In this document: positions 1 to 7,815 of the stretch, one piece after another | How positions within the stretch are numbered: the stretch's first letter is position 1 | How the letters are laid out: the number at the start of each line of letters is the position of its first letter | Assembly (NCBI GenBank): GCA_910583675.1 | Contig: CAJTYH010000037.1 | Coordinates: forward strand, 1-24,497 | Source: an uncultured Muribaculaceae bacterium | GTDB lineage: Bacteria > Bacteroidota > Bacteroidia > Bacteroidales > Muribaculaceae | Length of the DNA: 24,497 nt | Reading direction: 5' to 3' | Made by a program: the position numbers and the translations under genes | Notes under the pieces: model-generated | What the model saw: only the letters and a program-made list of their open reading frames with translations | Database searches by the model: none | What the model was told of the DNA's origin: nothing

Positions 1-12
1 CCCCCTATCAGC

Positions 13-55
13 GAGCGCCCCGTCACACCCAGTGTGGCGGGGCGCTCCCTTTTTT
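13..55 (+). terminator. Rho-independent terminator of an upstream + strand gene
   Basis: Arms 13-28 and 32-47 pair over 16 positions (one G-U) around a 3-base loop and are GC-rich, followed by a T run at 50-55. The orientation shows it ends a transcript entering from the left of the window. Confidence 0.9.
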
Positions 56-111
56 GCCCCTCCCCTTTATCCTCCCCCTCCTTTCTCAATTTCTTAATTT
101 CTCCTTTTCTT

Positions 112-181
112 CCTTCCTCTCCGGCTTCTGGAGGCGGAGAGGAAGGGGGGACGCGGGGACTATCGCGCGTACACGCGCGAT
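112..181 (+). promoter_or_regulatory. Structured leader upstream of lrgA: two hairpins
   Basis: Two inverted repeats lie between the upstream terminator and lrgA. Arms 112-123 and 135-146 are a perfect 12-bp stem with an 11-base loop, extendable outward by wobble pairs. Arms 162-170 and 173-181 (ATCGCGCGT / ACGCGCGAT) are a perfect 9-bp palindrome with a 2-base spacer. Neither is followed by a T run, so they are not simple terminators on this strand. They could be an operator or an RNA leader; function is not known. The strand between 46 and 120 is almost entirely pyrimidine and between 127 and 160 mostly purine. Confidence 0.4.
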
Positions 182-228
182 CACCGGGGCGCAAAATAAA
201 GAAATTTTATAATTGGCAAGATTTGATT

Positions 229-612
229 ATGATAGTTCAGATTGGTGTTCTTTTTGTATTTCTCGCAATAGGAGAGTTTATTGTGGGAGTTACCGGTATG
301 CCGATTCCTTCCAGTATCTTAGGGATGCTGCTCTTGGCGGCGGCTTTAAGAGTTGGGGTTATTAAACTTGGATGGGTTGAAAGAGCTGCTAATTTCTTGG
401 TGCGTAATCTTGGGTTCTTTTTTGTGCCTGCCGGAATAGCGTTGATGAGATGTATGGGTATCGTGAGGGATCAGTTTTGGCCGATAGTCGGTGCATCTGT
501 CCTAAGCACAGCGTTGATCATTGCGGTTACTGGATGGGTTCATCAGACTATGCGTAAATGGGTGTCGCATCGGCATGATTGTGAGCGTAGCAACTCTGAA
601 AAGAGTCTTTAA
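229..612 (+). CDS. lrgA: CidA/LrgA family membrane protein
   Basis: A 127-residue, very hydrophobic protein with about four membrane segments, the usual length for the CidA/LrgA family. These are holin-like inner-membrane proteins that act with LrgB. In Gram-positives they tune murein hydrolase activity and programmed lysis, and in several bacteria they have been linked to pyruvate or other metabolite transport; the role in Bacteroidetes is unsettled. The motif MPIPSSILGM near residue 24 is typical of the family. The frame stays open back to 34, but that extension is a low-complexity Pro/Ser/Arg stretch reading through the terminator and hairpins, so I start at the ATG at 229 (MIVQIG...). lrgB follows after 30 bases, in the usual lrgAB arrangement. 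Confidence 0.85.
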   Translation: MIVQIGVLFVFLAIGEFIVGVTGMPIPSSILGMLLLAAALRVGVIKLGWVERAANFLVRNLGFFFVPAGIALMRCMGIVRDQFWPIVGASVLSTALIIAVTGWVHQTMRKWVSHRHDCERSNSEKSL

Positions 613-642
613 TGGTTATCAAAGAGTATAATATCGGATGCA

Positions 643-1347
643 ATGGAGTTCTTTACGAATGTTTTTTTCCTTATAGCGCTGACTTTTGTTTTTTATGTAG
701 GTGCTCAATATATTCAGCGCAAGACGGGTTTGCAGCTTCTCAATCCAATTTTGGTGTCTGTTATGGCCATGATATGTCTTCTGTCAGGTTTAGGTATAGA
801 TTATGAGACATATGAGGAGGGCGGGGCATATATCGATTTTTGGCTAAAACCAGCTGTTGTGGCTTTAGGGGTGCCATTATATAAGCAGCTGTCGAATATC
901 AGGAAGCAATTGCTACCTTTGCTTATTTCTGAGCTTGCTGGTTGTATCGTTGGGATTGTATCTGTTGTATTGTTGGCGAAATTGTTTGGGGCTACTCATG
1001 AGGTGGTTGTCTCTCTTGCGCCAAAATCCGTGACCACTCCTATTGCCATGGAGATTTCTTCTGCCGTAGGGGGTATCCCGGCTCTTACGGCGGCGGTCGT
1101 GGTGTGCACCGGTATTTTTGGTGGGATGGCAGGTTTCAGGATTGTGCGGATGAGTCATATTCGCAGCAATATTGCTTCAAGTCTGTCTATAGGCACTGCA
1201 GCGCATGCTGTTGGTACATCTGCAGTCATGGTACATGGTGAGCGTTTTGGAGCGTTTTCTTCGTTGGGGCTAACAATAAACGGACTTTTTACTGCATTGC
1301 TTACCCCGTTTTTATTGGAGATGCTCGGTCTTGGCGGTTTGATATGA
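643..1347 (+). CDS. lrgB: LrgB family membrane protein
   Basis: A 234-residue integral membrane protein with roughly six to seven hydrophobic segments. The family signature is clear: LAPKSVTTPIAMEIS around residues 125-139, then GGIPALTA, and near the C-terminus GTAAHAVGTSA. LrgB is the partner of the LrgA holin-like protein, and the two together form a membrane unit implicated in export/lysis control or pyruvate uptake. The ATG at 643 gives a full-length protein. A second ATG at 638 is out of frame. Convergent with the M23 peptidase gene, with a hairpin between them at 1401-1430. Confidence 0.93.
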   Translation: MEFFTNVFFLIALTFVFYVGAQYIQRKTGLQLLNPILVSVMAMICLLSGLGIDYETYEEGGAYIDFWLKPAVVALGVPLYKQLSNIRKQLLPLLISELAGCIVGIVSVVLLAKLFGATHEVVVSLAPKSVTTPIAMEISSAVGGIPALTAAVVVCTGIFGGMAGFRIVRMSHIRSNIASSLSIGTAAHAVGTSAVMVHGERFGAFSSLGLTINGLFTALLTPFLLEMLGLGGLI

Positions 1348-1389
1348 TCGTTGGTTGCAATGGTGACTTTGGGAAATTTCAGATCAACT

Positions 1390-1430
1390 AAAAAACGCGA
1401 GCAGTGTGTCCTGGATTTGTGACACACTGC
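1390..1430 (-). terminator. Terminator of the M23 peptidase gene (- strand)
   Basis: A perfect 10-bp stem (GCAGTGTGTC at 1401-1410 with GACACACTGC at 1421-1430) has a 10-base loop. Read on the - strand it is followed by CGCG and six Ts (complement of 1390-1395), so it terminates the leftward peptidase transcript. On the + strand the bases after the stem are not T-rich, so use for lrgB is doubtful. Confidence 0.85.
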
Positions 1431-1459
1431 CCGTGATGGTTTATTGCCGATATGGGGGA

Positions 1460-2440
1460 TTAGCGCAGACGGAGTTTTTTTCCGGGATTGATTTTTGACT
1501 TGGTTGTCAATCCGTTGAGTTTGCATAGCTGTCGCACTGTAACTCCATTGCGGGATGCTATGCGGCTGAGTGTATCTCCTTTCCTTACAGTATAGGTTGA
1601 TGCTTTTTTTGATGATGTCCCGGAGGTAGATGCCGTAACGCGAGCCGGGTGTGTGGCCCGGTATTGTTTGGCGTATTCGGTATTGGCCGCCGGGTCATAG
1701 TTGCGGGCTTTCTTGTAGGTCTGTTTGTCGAATGTGTATGTATCGGTATGTACAGTCTGGTTTGCAAAGTCAAAAATGGCTGCGGGGTTTATCGGCATGC
1801 CCATGAATCGGGTTTCGAAATGCAGGTGTGCGCCGAATGATCGTCCTGTATTGCCACCGAGTGCAATAGGCTCGCCGGCTTTTACGTCCTGATCTTCCTT
1901 TACAAGGAACTTGGAGAGGTGGCCGTATACGGTTTCAAGTCCGTTGGTATGACGCAGTATTACATAGTTTCCATATCCCCTTCTTTCGAAGTTGGTAAGG
2001 CGTACACGTCCGTCAAAGGCGGCGTATACCGTGTCGCCGGTCTGCAATTTAAGGTCTATGCCTTTATGCTCCCTTCTGAAACGCGGGCGGTATCCGTAGG
2101 GAGATGTTACGTATCCGGGACATGGCATTGCGAATTTGCTTACGTCAATGGATTTTGTGTCGGGCACTTCCATGCCGGCATATGCGTTTACACTACGGGA
2201 GTTCCATCCTTCGGTATAGATGTCAAGTTCTGGTTCTTCCTCATCCTTGAAAAGATTGTCAAGGAAGTCCTGGGTATCTTTTACCGATATCTGGTTCCCG
2301 ATGTTCTCCTGCCTGGCGATAAGATCGTTGTGTTCAGCTTTATGTGCATTGGGTAAGCGGTATGTCTGTGCGTCAGCAGCTATGGCGTATGCGGCGATTG
2401 CAAAAATTGTTAGGTTCCTAAGCGTTTTTTGAAGCATCAT
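1460..2440 (-). CDS. Secreted M23 peptidase with C-terminal LysM domain
   Basis: A 326-residue exported cell-wall protein. Residues 1-24 form a signal peptide, with likely cleavage after AIAADA. Residues about 110-222 are an M23 (LytM/DD-endopeptidase) domain with the zinc and catalytic residues visible: H125 and D129 in HKGID, H174 in VYGHL, and H205/H207 in AHLHFE, so it should be an active or metal-competent enzyme cutting peptidoglycan cross-bridges. A Thr/Ser/Lys linker (about 262-281) leads to one LysM peptidoglycan-binding domain (282-326, YTVRKGDTLSRIA to the end). NlpD homologues have these two domains in the reverse order. It is followed by its own terminator and separated from ndk by about 150 bases, so it is probably transcribed alone. 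Confidence 0.92.
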   Translation of the reverse strand: MMLQKTLRNLTIFAIAAYAIAADAQTYRLPNAHKAEHNDLIARQENIGNQISVKDTQDFLDNLFKDEEEPELDIYTEGWNSRSVNAYAGMEVPDTKSIDVSKFAMPCPGYVTSPYGYRPRFRREHKGIDLKLQTGDTVYAAFDGRVRLTNFERRGYGNYVILRHTNGLETVYGHLSKFLVKEDQDVKAGEPIALGGNTGRSFGAHLHFETRFMGMPINPAAIFDFANQTVHTDTYTFDKQTYKKARNYDPAANTEYAKQYRATHPARVTASTSGTSSKKASTYTVRKGDTLSRIASRNGVTVRQLCKLNGLTTKSKINPGKKLRLR

Positions 2441-2591
2441 TAGTTAATAGGTGAGAGAGATTTATTTTGGTTAACCTTGCGTCCTGTGTCTGGCGGGGTT
2501 ACGCTGCCCCGTGGCCTCATGGATTGTGCAAGTGGTTTATATTATTGTCTTTTCTTGTATTCTTTATTTTGTGAATGGGGAAGTGGTGAAC

Positions 2592-3059
2592 TCAAAGATT
2601 GAGTTCGTCCGGTTCGTAGAGAGCCGGGGTTACCAACGGCATGTAATCAAAGATTTCTTCAGGTTTGAAGAAGCGGGCAAGTTCCACAGTGGCGCTTTCC
2701 GGTGAATCGGATGCGTGGACTATGTTTTCCTGACCACTCATGCCGAAGTCCCCACGGATCGTGCCAGGAGCGGCATTGCGTGCCTTTGTCACGCCGGTCA
2801 TTCCTCTTACGACTGCAACTGCGTCAACACCTTTGAGTGCAAGCACTACTACCGGCGTTGCCATCATGGAGCGAAGAAGTATGGGAAAGAAAGGACGGTC
2901 AACGAGATGGGCATAGTGCTCGCGGAGCAACGGCTCTGTGAGCTGCATCATTTTCATGCCTGTGATGATAAGTCCTTTTTGTTCGAATCGGTTGGTAATC
3001 AGCCCAATTAGTTCGCGTTGAACACCGGATGGTTTGATGATGACGAGAGTGGTTTCCAT
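2592..3059 (-). CDS. ndk: Nucleoside diphosphate kinase
   Basis: A 155-residue protein matching Ndk throughout. It transfers the gamma-phosphate of ATP to NDPs through a phosphohistidine intermediate, balancing cytoplasmic (d)NTP pools. The nucleotide-binding start TLVIIKPSGVQR is present (Ser where many homologues have Asp in KPDGV). The arginine-rich middle (VRGMTGVTKA) and the active-site histidine H115 in NIVHASDS are also present. Length and start (ATG at 3059) are standard. It lies downstream of recG on the same strand but with a 350-base gap, so it probably has its own promoter; a possible -7 element TAACTTTG is at 3216-3223. Confidence 0.96.
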   Translation of the reverse strand: METTLVIIKPSGVQRELIGLITNRFEQKGLIITGMKMMQLTEPLLREHYAHLVDRPFFPILLRSMMATPVVVLALKGVDAVAVVRGMTGVTKARNAAPGTIRGDFGMSGQENIVHASDSPESATVELARFFKPEEIFDYMPLVTPALYEPDELNL

Positions 3060-3409
3060 TTCAAAATTAAATATACCCCGTTGGGGATGCGATTGAGTGG
3101 ATTTACGGGACGAAAAAATTCGTCTCCGAAAATTGCGGAGAGTAAGGATGCGGTTTTCAAGGAGGAGATTCGGAAAGAAATCTGAATTGGCTGATTAAAA
3201 ACCTTTTCCGCACACCAAAGTTATTAAAAATAACATTGTTGTAGAAATTTCGGCGTATTAAAATATACTAATAAAAGAATCTGTGGCTTAAATAGGTGTA
3301 TAACATTTTGGTTATCAGCGGTATGAATAAAATGTGTTATACAACATGTTTTGGGCTGCTTTGCAGCGTGCGATTGCTGGCTGAGTATGGCGAAATAATC
3401 TGGAATTTG
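3060..3409. other. 350-base gap between recG and ndk: no gene, some symmetry
   Basis: I see no credible coding sequence here. On the - strand a TAnnTTTG match (TAACTTTG, 3223-3216) could be the -7 of an ndk promoter, but no convincing -33 TTTG sits upstream of it. An imperfect inverted repeat spans 3298-3342: eight exact pairs (GTATAACA / TGTTATAC), then TTTT/AAAA across a 2-base bulge, with a long loop. A small GCTGC-TTT-GCAGC hairpin sits at 3355-3367. None has a T tract in the right place to be a recG terminator. Confidence 0.4.
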
Positions 3410-5500
3410 TCAGGAGATACGCGACAGGTTGAAGTTGCGATTGAACAAAAGCCTCAGTTCGGGGAGGAGCATGGAATGCTCCGGAAGGGACAGTGTCGGA
3501 TCCGCATCAAGTATGTCGCATGCGCAATCACGAGCCAGTTGCACAAGTTGCCCGTCCATGGCTATGTTGGCTATGTGCAGATCGAAAGGTATGCCGCTTT
3601 GAAGCGTCCCTTCAATGTCGCCCGGCCCTCGCATTTTCATGTCGGCTTCCGCGATGAGGAACCCGTCGGTTGTCAATGTCATTAGCTCAAGGCGTTTGCG
3701 CGTGTCTCCGGCAATTTTGTTCTTTGTCATCAGCACACAATAGCTTTGTTCCGCGCCTCGTCCTACGCGTCCCCTGAGCTGGTGGAGCTGAGATAGCCCG
3801 AACCTCTCGGCGTTTTCTATCAACATGGTGGAGGCGTTCGGCACGTTTACTCCCACCTCTATCACGGTTGTCGCAACCAGTATGTCGGCATTATGCTCGG
3901 CAAAGAGCTTCATCTGGAAATCCTTTTCCGCCGGCTTCATCTTGCCATGTACGTAGGCTACGCAGTATGATGGGAAGGTCTCCCTTATCAGTTCGTAACC
4001 TTCCTCCAGACTACGCAGATCCAGTTTTTCGCTCTCCTGTATGAGAGGATATACGATATATGCCTGTCTTCCTTTTGCCAGTTCGCGGCCGATGGAGCGG
4101 TATACCTCCATGCGTTGGTTGTCGTATCTCAACAATGTCGTGACCGGCTTGCGTCCGGGTGGCAATTGGTCTATGACGGAAACGTCCAGGTCGCCATATA
4201 CGGTCATGGCGAGTGTGCGCGGTATCGGTGTTGCGGTCATGACCAACACGTGAGGCACACGGGTGCTTTTATTCCACAGACGCGCCCTTTGCAATACCCC
4301 GAAACGGTGTTGCTCGTCGATTACCACAAATCCGAGTGAATGGAATTTAACTCCGTCTTCGATGAGTGCGTGGGTGCCTATGAGGATATGGAGCGTGCCC
4401 GCTTCCAGTTCGGCGTGTATCACGTCGCGCTCTTTCCTGCGTGTGGATCCTGTGAGCAGACGCACGTTTATCCCCAATGGTGCGGCGAGTTTCCGCAACG
4501 TTTCAAAATGCTGTGTGGCGAGGATTTCGGTAGGTGCCATAAGGCATGCCTGTGTACCGTTGTCAAGTGCCATGAGCATTGCCATGAGCGCCACGATCGT
4601 CTTTCCAGAGCCGACATCCCCCTGTAGCAGACGGTTCATCTGTCTGCCGGAGCCGACATCTGCCCTGATTTCCTTCAATACGCGTTTCTGCGCATCGGTG
4701 AGCGGAAATGGGAGCACTTCCGAATAGAAACTGTTGAAAAAGCGTCCTATCCTCGGAAAGGGAATCCCTTGTACCGCAGCCGCCCTGCGATGGCTGAACC
4801 GTTGTATGTTGAGTTGCAGGTAGAAGAGCTCCTCGAATTTCAATCTCTCCCTGGCACGTTGCAGTGAGGTGTTGTCAGGCGGATTATGCACGATGCGCAT
4901 GGCCTCTTCCGCGCTCATGAAATTGTATCGGCTCATGATTTCCCCAGGGAGTGTTTCAGGGATATGCCTGATGGTCGCAAGTGCGTTCTGTACCCAGATA
5001 TGTATGTTGCGAACCGAAATGCCCCGGTTTCGCAGCTTCTCGGTAAGCGGATATACGCCTCTTAATCCTCCCGATGCGGCCGCCGATTCGGGAGGATCCA
5101 CCTCAGGGTGAACCATACTCCAGTGACCGTTGAATTGCTGCGGCTTTCCGAATACGATGTATTCGCGTCCGGTAAGATAGAGTTCCTTCAAGGCCTTTAT
5201 GCGTTTGAACCATACGACTTCCATTGTTGCCGTGCCGTCCGTGAAAAGTCCCACAAGGCGCATCTTGGCACCTTCTCCGAGTGTGTTGAACGTGACGAAG
5301 CGTCCGCGCACCTGCACCGAAGGCATTTCCCCCGAGAAACGGTTGATCGGATAGATCTGCGAACGATCCACGTAGTGTGTCGGGAAATGGTGGATCAGGT
5401 CGTGGCATGTGCGTATCTTAAGCTCCTCTTCAAGCAGCTTTGCGCGTGAGGGGCCTATCCCTTTCACGAACTTCACCTCTATGTCGCGTGGAGACGTCAC
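3410..5500 (-). CDS. recG: ATP-dependent DNA helicase RecG
   Basis: A 696-residue superfamily 2 helicase that remodels stalled replication forks and branch-migrates Holliday junctions. The order is standard: an N-terminal wedge/OB region (about 1-235, with a helix-hairpin-helix-like VKGIGPSRAKLL start), Walker A GDVGSGKT at 294-301, DEQH box at 395-398, MTATPIPRTL at 421-430, and C-terminal motifs including VATTVIEVGV and QLRGRVGRG. Full length for the family. The start is a GTG at 5500-5498 that overlaps the ispD TGA by four bases (GTGA), implying translational coupling; the next in-frame Met is about residue 60, inside the wedge domain, so GTG is preferred. Confidence 0.97.
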   Translation of the reverse strand: MTSPRDIEVKFVKGIGPSRAKLLEEELKIRTCHDLIHHFPTHYVDRSQIYPINRFSGEMPSVQVRGRFVTFNTLGEGAKMRLVGLFTDGTATMEVVWFKRIKALKELYLTGREYIVFGKPQQFNGHWSMVHPEVDPPESAAASGGLRGVYPLTEKLRNRGISVRNIHIWVQNALATIRHIPETLPGEIMSRYNFMSAEEAMRIVHNPPDNTSLQRARERLKFEELFYLQLNIQRFSHRRAAAVQGIPFPRIGRFFNSFYSEVLPFPLTDAQKRVLKEIRADVGSGRQMNRLLQGDVGSGKTIVALMAMLMALDNGTQACLMAPTEILATQHFETLRKLAAPLGINVRLLTGSTRRKERDVIHAELEAGTLHILIGTHALIEDGVKFHSLGFVVIDEQHRFGVLQRARLWNKSTRVPHVLVMTATPIPRTLAMTVYGDLDVSVIDQLPPGRKPVTTLLRYDNQRMEVYRSIGRELAKGRQAYIVYPLIQESEKLDLRSLEEGYELIRETFPSYCVAYVHGKMKPAEKDFQMKLFAEHNADILVATTVIEVGVNVPNASTMLIENAERFGLSQLHQLRGRVGRGAEQSYCVLMTKNKIAGDTRKRLELMTLTTDGFLIAEADMKMRGPGDIEGTLQSGIPFDLHIANIAMDGQLVQLARDCACDILDADPTLSLPEHSMLLPELRLLFNRNFNLSRIS

Positions 5501-6201
5501 TTGTAGCAGGAGACTTTGGGGTTGTTTGCAGACAGTATCGTCTCGGCTATGACCATATCTATAGGGGTGGTCACCTTGATGTTTTCAGGTGATCCTTCAA
5601 CAAGGACGATGTTCTCGAATCCTGCAGCGGCTATTACCGATGCGTCGTCGGTGAACGCTTCGTCGTAAGGCAATGAATAGGCTTCGCGCAGCCGCCAGAG
5701 GGAAAATGCCTGTGGGGTCTGCACGGCGCGATACAGGCTGCGATCCACGGCTTCGGAGGTCACTCCGTTTTCCGAGATCTTCCGTATGGAATCTGTGACC
5801 GGAACCGCCGGAAGGGCACCGTCTGTGTTCCTGGCATATGCCAGTACCCGCTTTATCAAATCGGCGCTTACCAACGGGCGTGCACCGTCGTGTACAAGTA
5901 CGGTCGCCGATGCGGGATCGTCCTTCAATGCCTCTATGGCATGTTTTACCGATTCCCATCGTGATGCGCCCCCCTCGGCAATTTGCGGCGACTGCATGCC
6001 GTGTGTCTTGCAAAGATCCTCCCAAAGCGGGATCATACCGGGTGAGAGCACGAGTATTATTTTTCCGGACGGAAGAGCCTTTCGGAAAGCCTCTATAGTG
6101 TGCATCAGCATGGGTTTCCCGGCAAGGGGTAGGAACTGTTTCGGCAATTCGCTTCCGAAACGCGAGCCGCTTCCGGCAGCTACTATCACGGTTATCTCCA
6201 T
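5497..6201 (-). CDS. ispD: 2-C-methyl-D-erythritol 4-phosphate cytidylyltransferase
   Basis: A 234-residue MEP-pathway enzyme that joins CTP and 2-C-methyl-D-erythritol 4-phosphate to make CDP-ME on the way to isoprenoids. Signature features are the N-terminal nucleotide-binding loop VIVAAGSGSRFG followed by LPKQFLPLAGKP, the middle VLVHDGARPLV, and RAVQTPQAF, all intact. An upstream in-frame ATG at 6276 would add 25 unrelated residues and run into ugd, so I use the ATG at 6201, which begins MEITVIVAAG. It lies 46 bases after ugd and overlaps recG by four bases, so ugd-ispD-recG may be one transcript. Confidence 0.95.
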   Translation of the reverse strand: MEITVIVAAGSGSRFGSELPKQFLPLAGKPMLMHTIEAFRKALPSGKIILVLSPGMIPLWEDLCKTHGMQSPQIAEGGASRWESVKHAIEALKDDPASATVLVHDGARPLVSADLIKRVLAYARNTDGALPAVPVTDSIRKISENGVTSEAVDRSLYRAVQTPQAFSLWRLREAYSLPYDEAFTDDASVIAAAGFENIVLVEGSPENIKVTTPIDMVIAETILSANNPKVSCYK

Positions 6202-6247
6202 ATGTGTCGGTGAGGAAAGGGGGATGTGGTTTGTTTTCGGGGGATGG

Positions 6248-7570
6248 TCATTTGCGGCCGATGCAGTGATATTCAATGCCTTGCCGCGCCATGTCGTCAG
6301 GGTCGTAGATGTTGCGTCCGTCTATTACAACAGGGGTTTTCATGGAGCGCACTATCACTCCCCACGATGGCAGACGAAATTGCTTCCACTCCGTAAGCAT
6401 CAGCATGGCATCCGCTTCAAGCACCGCGTCGTACATGTCGCTGGCGTATTCTACGGCATCGCCGATCCTTCTGCGGCACTCGTCCATAGCGACCGGATCA
6501 AACACTCTGACCCGGCATCCCGCGTCAAGCAGGCATCTTATAGTGACGAGCGACGTTGCCTCGCGCATGTCGTCAGTCTCAGGCTTGAAGGCCAGTCCCC
6601 ATATGGCCACAAGTTTATCTTTCATATTTTCCTTGCCACCGAAATGTGCGGCCAGCTTCTCAAAGACTACTGATTTCTGGCGCTCGTTGACCTCTTCCAC
6701 TGCCTTGAGCACCCTCATGTCGTATCCTGCATTCTCGGCAGTCCTTATGAGGGCTTTTACGTCCTTGGGGAAACAGCTTCCCCCATATCCGCATCCCGGG
6801 TAAAGGAATTTCGATCCTATGCGCGAATCGGTTCCGATCCCTTTCCTGACCATATTTACGTCCGCTCCAACGAGCTCGCATAGGTTCGCAATGTCGTTCA
6901 TGAACGAGATGCGGGTGGCAAGCATGGAGTTTGCGGCATATTTTATCATCTCAGCCGATGGGATGTCGGTGAATATCACTCTGAAATTGTTGAGCATGAA
7001 GGGTCGGTACAGCCGGCTCATGAGCACCCGGGCTTCTTCGCTGTCAACCCCGACTACCACCCGGTCGGGACTCATGAAATCCTTTATGGCTGCTCCCTCC
7101 TTAAGGAATTCGGGATTGGATGCTACATCGAAGCGGATATCCTCGCCGCGTTTTTCCAGCTCCTCCATGATGGCTTGACGCACTTTTTTCGCAGTGCCTA
7201 CCGGTACGGTGGACTTGGTTACAAGCACGGTGTATTTGTTTATAGTGCGTCCGAAAGTGCGTGCCACATCCAGGACGTATCTCAGGTCTGCGCTTCCGTC
7301 TTCGTCGGGGGGGGTACCCACGGCGCTGAACACGACTTCCACATCGTCTATCACCTCTTCGAGGCTTGTGGTGAAATGCAGTCGTCCCTCCCTTTGGTTG
7401 CGGATCACCATTTCGTCAAGCCCAGGCTCGTAAATGGGAACCTTTCCCTGTTTGAGGCGTTCGATCTTTTCCTTGTCTATGTCCACGCAAGTCACGTCTA
7501 CGCCCATTTCGGCGAAACATGTGCCTGACACCAGACCTACATAGCCCGTTCCTACAATTGCTATATTCAT
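6248..7570 (-). CDS. ugd: UDP-glucose 6-dehydrogenase
   Basis: A 440-residue NAD-dependent enzyme that oxidises UDP-glucose twice to UDP-glucuronate, a precursor for capsule and other surface glycans. The N-terminal Rossmann loop is GTGYVG (7-12), followed by VGTPPDEDG, NPEFLKEG (152-159) and the lysine of EMIKYAANS (K210). The catalytic cysteine C266 lies in GCGYGGSCFPKD (259-270). Length is normal, with the C-terminal UDP-binding domain complete. A Bacteroidetes-type promoter sits just upstream. An eight-C tract (complement of 7307-7314) encodes the conserved Thr-Pro-Pro. UDP-mannuronate- or UDP-N-acetyl-type dehydrogenases are relatives; the motifs fit Ugd best. Confidence 0.93.
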   Translation of the reverse strand: MNIAIVGTGYVGLVSGTCFAEMGVDVTCVDIDKEKIERLKQGKVPIYEPGLDEMVIRNQREGRLHFTTSLEEVIDDVEVVFSAVGTPPDEDGSADLRYVLDVARTFGRTINKYTVLVTKSTVPVGTAKKVRQAIMEELEKRGEDIRFDVASNPEFLKEGAAIKDFMSPDRVVVGVDSEEARVLMSRLYRPFMLNNFRVIFTDIPSAEMIKYAANSMLATRISFMNDIANLCELVGADVNMVRKGIGTDSRIGSKFLYPGCGYGGSCFPKDVKALIRTAENAGYDMRVLKAVEEVNERQKSVVFEKLAAHFGGKENMKDKLVAIWGLAFKPETDDMREATSLVTIRCLLDAGCRVRVFDPVAMDECRRRIGDAVEYASDMYDAVLEADAMLMLTEWKQFRLPSWGVIVRSMKTPVVIDGRNIYDPDDMARQGIEYHCIGRK

Positions 7571-7595
7571 TTCATCAAATTCCGTTGCTCAACTA

Positions 7596-7626
7596 CAAAA
7601 TTAGCGATTATTTCTAAATTGCGCAA
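7596..7626 (-). promoter_or_regulatory. Probable Bacteroidetes promoter of ugd
   Basis: On the - strand the -7 element TAATTTTG (7603-7596) matches TAnnTTTG exactly, and a TTG (7626-7624) lies 20 bases upstream as the -33. Transcription would begin a few bases downstream, giving a short leader before the ugd ATG at 7570. A perfect 12-base palindrome, AATTGCGCAATT at 7617-7628, covers the -33 element and could be a regulator site. Confidence 0.6.
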
Positions 7627-7815
7627 TTATCAGTCATGTTTGAATGTCATTAGGTACTAATGGTGTACTCCTATCCCAGCACTCGCCTTCCGACACGTTA
7701 CACGCCGCAATGCCGACATGACTACCTAATTCCTGTATTATTCTGTCACAGGCTTTTGACTACAGATGAAGAATGTGGAGTGGACCCTCTCTGTCAATGT
7801 TTGGTGTTATAATTT

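Noticed and set aside
34..228. N-terminal extension of LrgA
   Set aside because: It would translate through the upstream terminator and hairpins and give a low-complexity Ser/Pro/Arg stretch not seen in the family.
2441..2591. Terminator after ndk in the gap before the peptidase gene
   Set aside because: The only GC stem (CGGGG / CCCCG near 2494-2511) is five base pairs and lacks a T tract.
3062..3069. TAATTTTG on the - strand as an ndk promoter
   Set aside because: It is only three bases from the ndk ATG, too close for a -7 element with a normal leader.
6202..6276. 25-residue N-terminal extension of IspD
   Set aside because: The extra residues are unlike IspD and would overlap ugd; the internal ATG gives the standard MEITVIVAAG start.
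5786..6673. A 295-codon + strand open frame
   Set aside because: It lies antisense across ispD and ugd, both of which have complete, motif-supported proteins.
7571..7815. A small RNA or tRNA upstream of ugd
   Set aside because: Only short inverted repeats are present (for example AGTCATGT / ACATGACT); no cloverleaf or conserved RNA pattern is visible.
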